DNA of 7,150 bases from assembly GCA_964435475.1 (NCBI GenBank), contig CAYSZB010000097.1, positions 1 through 7,150 of the forward strand. The letters are read 5' to 3'. Each line of letters opens with the position of its first letter. Position 1 is the stretch's first letter. Positions 6,706 to 7,150 of the stretch are shown here, in pieces. Made by a program: the position numbers and the translations under genes. This DNA comes from CAYSZB01 sp964435475 (lineage in GTDB: Bacteria; Chloroflexota; Anaerolineae; Anaerolineales; Anaerolineaceae). The notes beneath the pieces are model-generated. The model had not been told where the DNA came from. It searched no databases and was given only the letters and a program-made list of their open reading frames with translations.

Positions 6706-6978
6706 TTACTTCTTGCGGATAGCGAGGCTTTCGGTCAGGGTAAGAAAACGGGCGTAATCTTTCTGGCGCAAGTAAGCCAACAATCGGCGGCGTTGCCCAA
6801 CCAGCTTTAATAAGCCCCGGCGGGAACTCTCATCGTGTTTGTTGATCTTCAGGTGCTCGGTAAGTTGTTGAATACGCTTGGTCAATATGGCTACCTGGAC
6901 CTCAGGTGAGCCTGTATCACCAGTATGGCGCTCGAATTTCTTAATGATCTCTGACTTTTCTTCCAATGTTAAAGACAT
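6706..6978 (-). CDS. rpsO: 30S ribosomal protein S15
   Basis: A 90-aa protein, one residue longer than the usual 89. S15 binds helices 20-22 of 16S rRNA early in assembly of the central domain of the 30S subunit. Visible family signatures are HTGDTGSPEVQVA (18-30) and LTEHLKINKHDESSRRGL (39-56), which includes the H42, D49 and S52 positions used for rRNA binding. The third is LVGQRRRLLAYLRQKD (59-74). AGGAG lies 8 nt before the ATG, a strong ribosome-binding site. It is the first gene of the rpsO-pnp operon, about 80 nt downstream of a good promoter. The leader shows structure compatible with the S15 autoregulation known in several bacteria. Confidence 0.98.
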   Translation of the reverse strand: MSLTLEEKSEIIKKFERHTGDTGSPEVQVAILTKRIQQLTEHLKINKHDESSRRGLLKLVGQRRRLLAYLRQKDYARFLTLTESLAIRKK

Positions 6979-6986
6979 GACGTCTG

Positions 6987-6991
6987 CTCCT
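6987..6991 (-). promoter_or_regulatory. Ribosome-binding site of rpsO
   Basis: AGGAG on the minus strand with 8 nt spacing to the ATG at 6978. An A/T-rich stretch precedes it, which keeps the site unpaired unless the leader refolds. Confidence 0.85.
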
Positions 6992-7004
6992 AAAAAATAA
7001 TTTA

Positions 7005-7051
7005 TGCAGGTCTCCTGGCATCAAGTCCTTGCGAACCGAATACCGGACCAG
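7005..7051 (-). promoter_or_regulatory. Structured rpsO mRNA leader, candidate S15 autoregulatory element
   Basis: Two helices can form in the leader. GGTCC (7049-7045) can pair with GGACT (7028-7024), using one G-U. TGCCAGGAGACCTGCA (7020-7005) forms a 6-bp hairpin with one bulged C. In addition CTGG (7051-7048) can pair with CCAG (7018-7015), which competes with both. Such alternative folds are typical of ribosomal-protein leaders. The identity as S15 target is inference, as S15 leaders differ widely among phyla. Confidence 0.4.
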
Positions 7052-7064
7052 TCACAGAACGAAT

Positions 7065-7092
7065 ATTATACCAGACAATCCACTGGACGCAA
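7065..7092 (-). promoter_or_regulatory. Extended -10 promoter of the rpsO-pnp operon
   Basis: On the minus strand a perfect TATAAT (7070-7065) is preceded by TGG, an extended -10. TTGCGT (7092-7087) stands 16 bp upstream as a -35 box with the conserved TTG. The predicted start is near 7058, giving an rpsO leader of about 80 nt. The close consensus match fits strong expression of a ribosomal-protein gene. Confidence 0.75.
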
Positions 7093-7150
7093 GATAAGCA
7101 TTTGTGCAGACAAGAAATAAATACACAGGAGCGCCAAAAGGACTGGAACC

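Noticed and set aside
7093..7150. Possible end of another gene or a terminator at the right edge
   Set aside because: Only about 58 bp are visible. There is no convincing start codon with ribosome-binding site and no complete hairpin, so nothing can be supported.

Overview
The window looks like an ordinary bacterial chromosome segment, roughly 50-55 % GC, with no mobile-element, phage or CRISPR signal. My best guess at the host is Chloroflexota, possibly an Anaerolineae-like lineage. This rests only on the flavour of the MurE and membrane proteins and is not proven by the sequence. Six protein genes and one tRNA gene are supported, and almost every base is accounted for.

Left part: a tRNA-Leu(UAA) gene lies on the minus strand at the very edge. 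It diverges from a plus-strand gene for an LctP-family lactate permease across a spacer of about 100 bp that holds candidate promoters for both. The permease promoter's -10 box is so close to the start codon that the mRNA may be leaderless.

Middle part (186-4212, plus strand): the permease gene is followed without room for a promoter or terminator by a 61-aa two-helix membrane protein, an unrecognised 233-aa protein with a membrane helix at each end, and a MurE-type peptidoglycan Mur ligase. Spacings are 2 bp, a 28-bp overlap and 15 bp, so these four probably form one transcript. It ends at a strong hairpin terminator that also serves the convergent operon.

Right part (4270-7092, minus strand): the classical rpsO-pnp pair, ribosomal protein S15 and polynucleotide phosphorylase. 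An extended -10 promoter stands in front of rpsO and a structured leader precedes its start codon. The 198-bp spacer before pnp contains several inverted repeats, in the place where other bacteria carry the RNase III-processed pnp leader hairpin. The PNPase ends in a Gly/Ser/Arg-rich tail after its S1 domain. The last ~58 bp of the window (7093-7150) show no gene that I can support.

No wholly new system is evident. The points most worth following are the MurE amino-acid-specificity motif (EDPR instead of DNPR), the two unrecognised membrane proteins between permease and ligase, the possible leaderless permease mRNA, and the leaders of rpsO and pnp.
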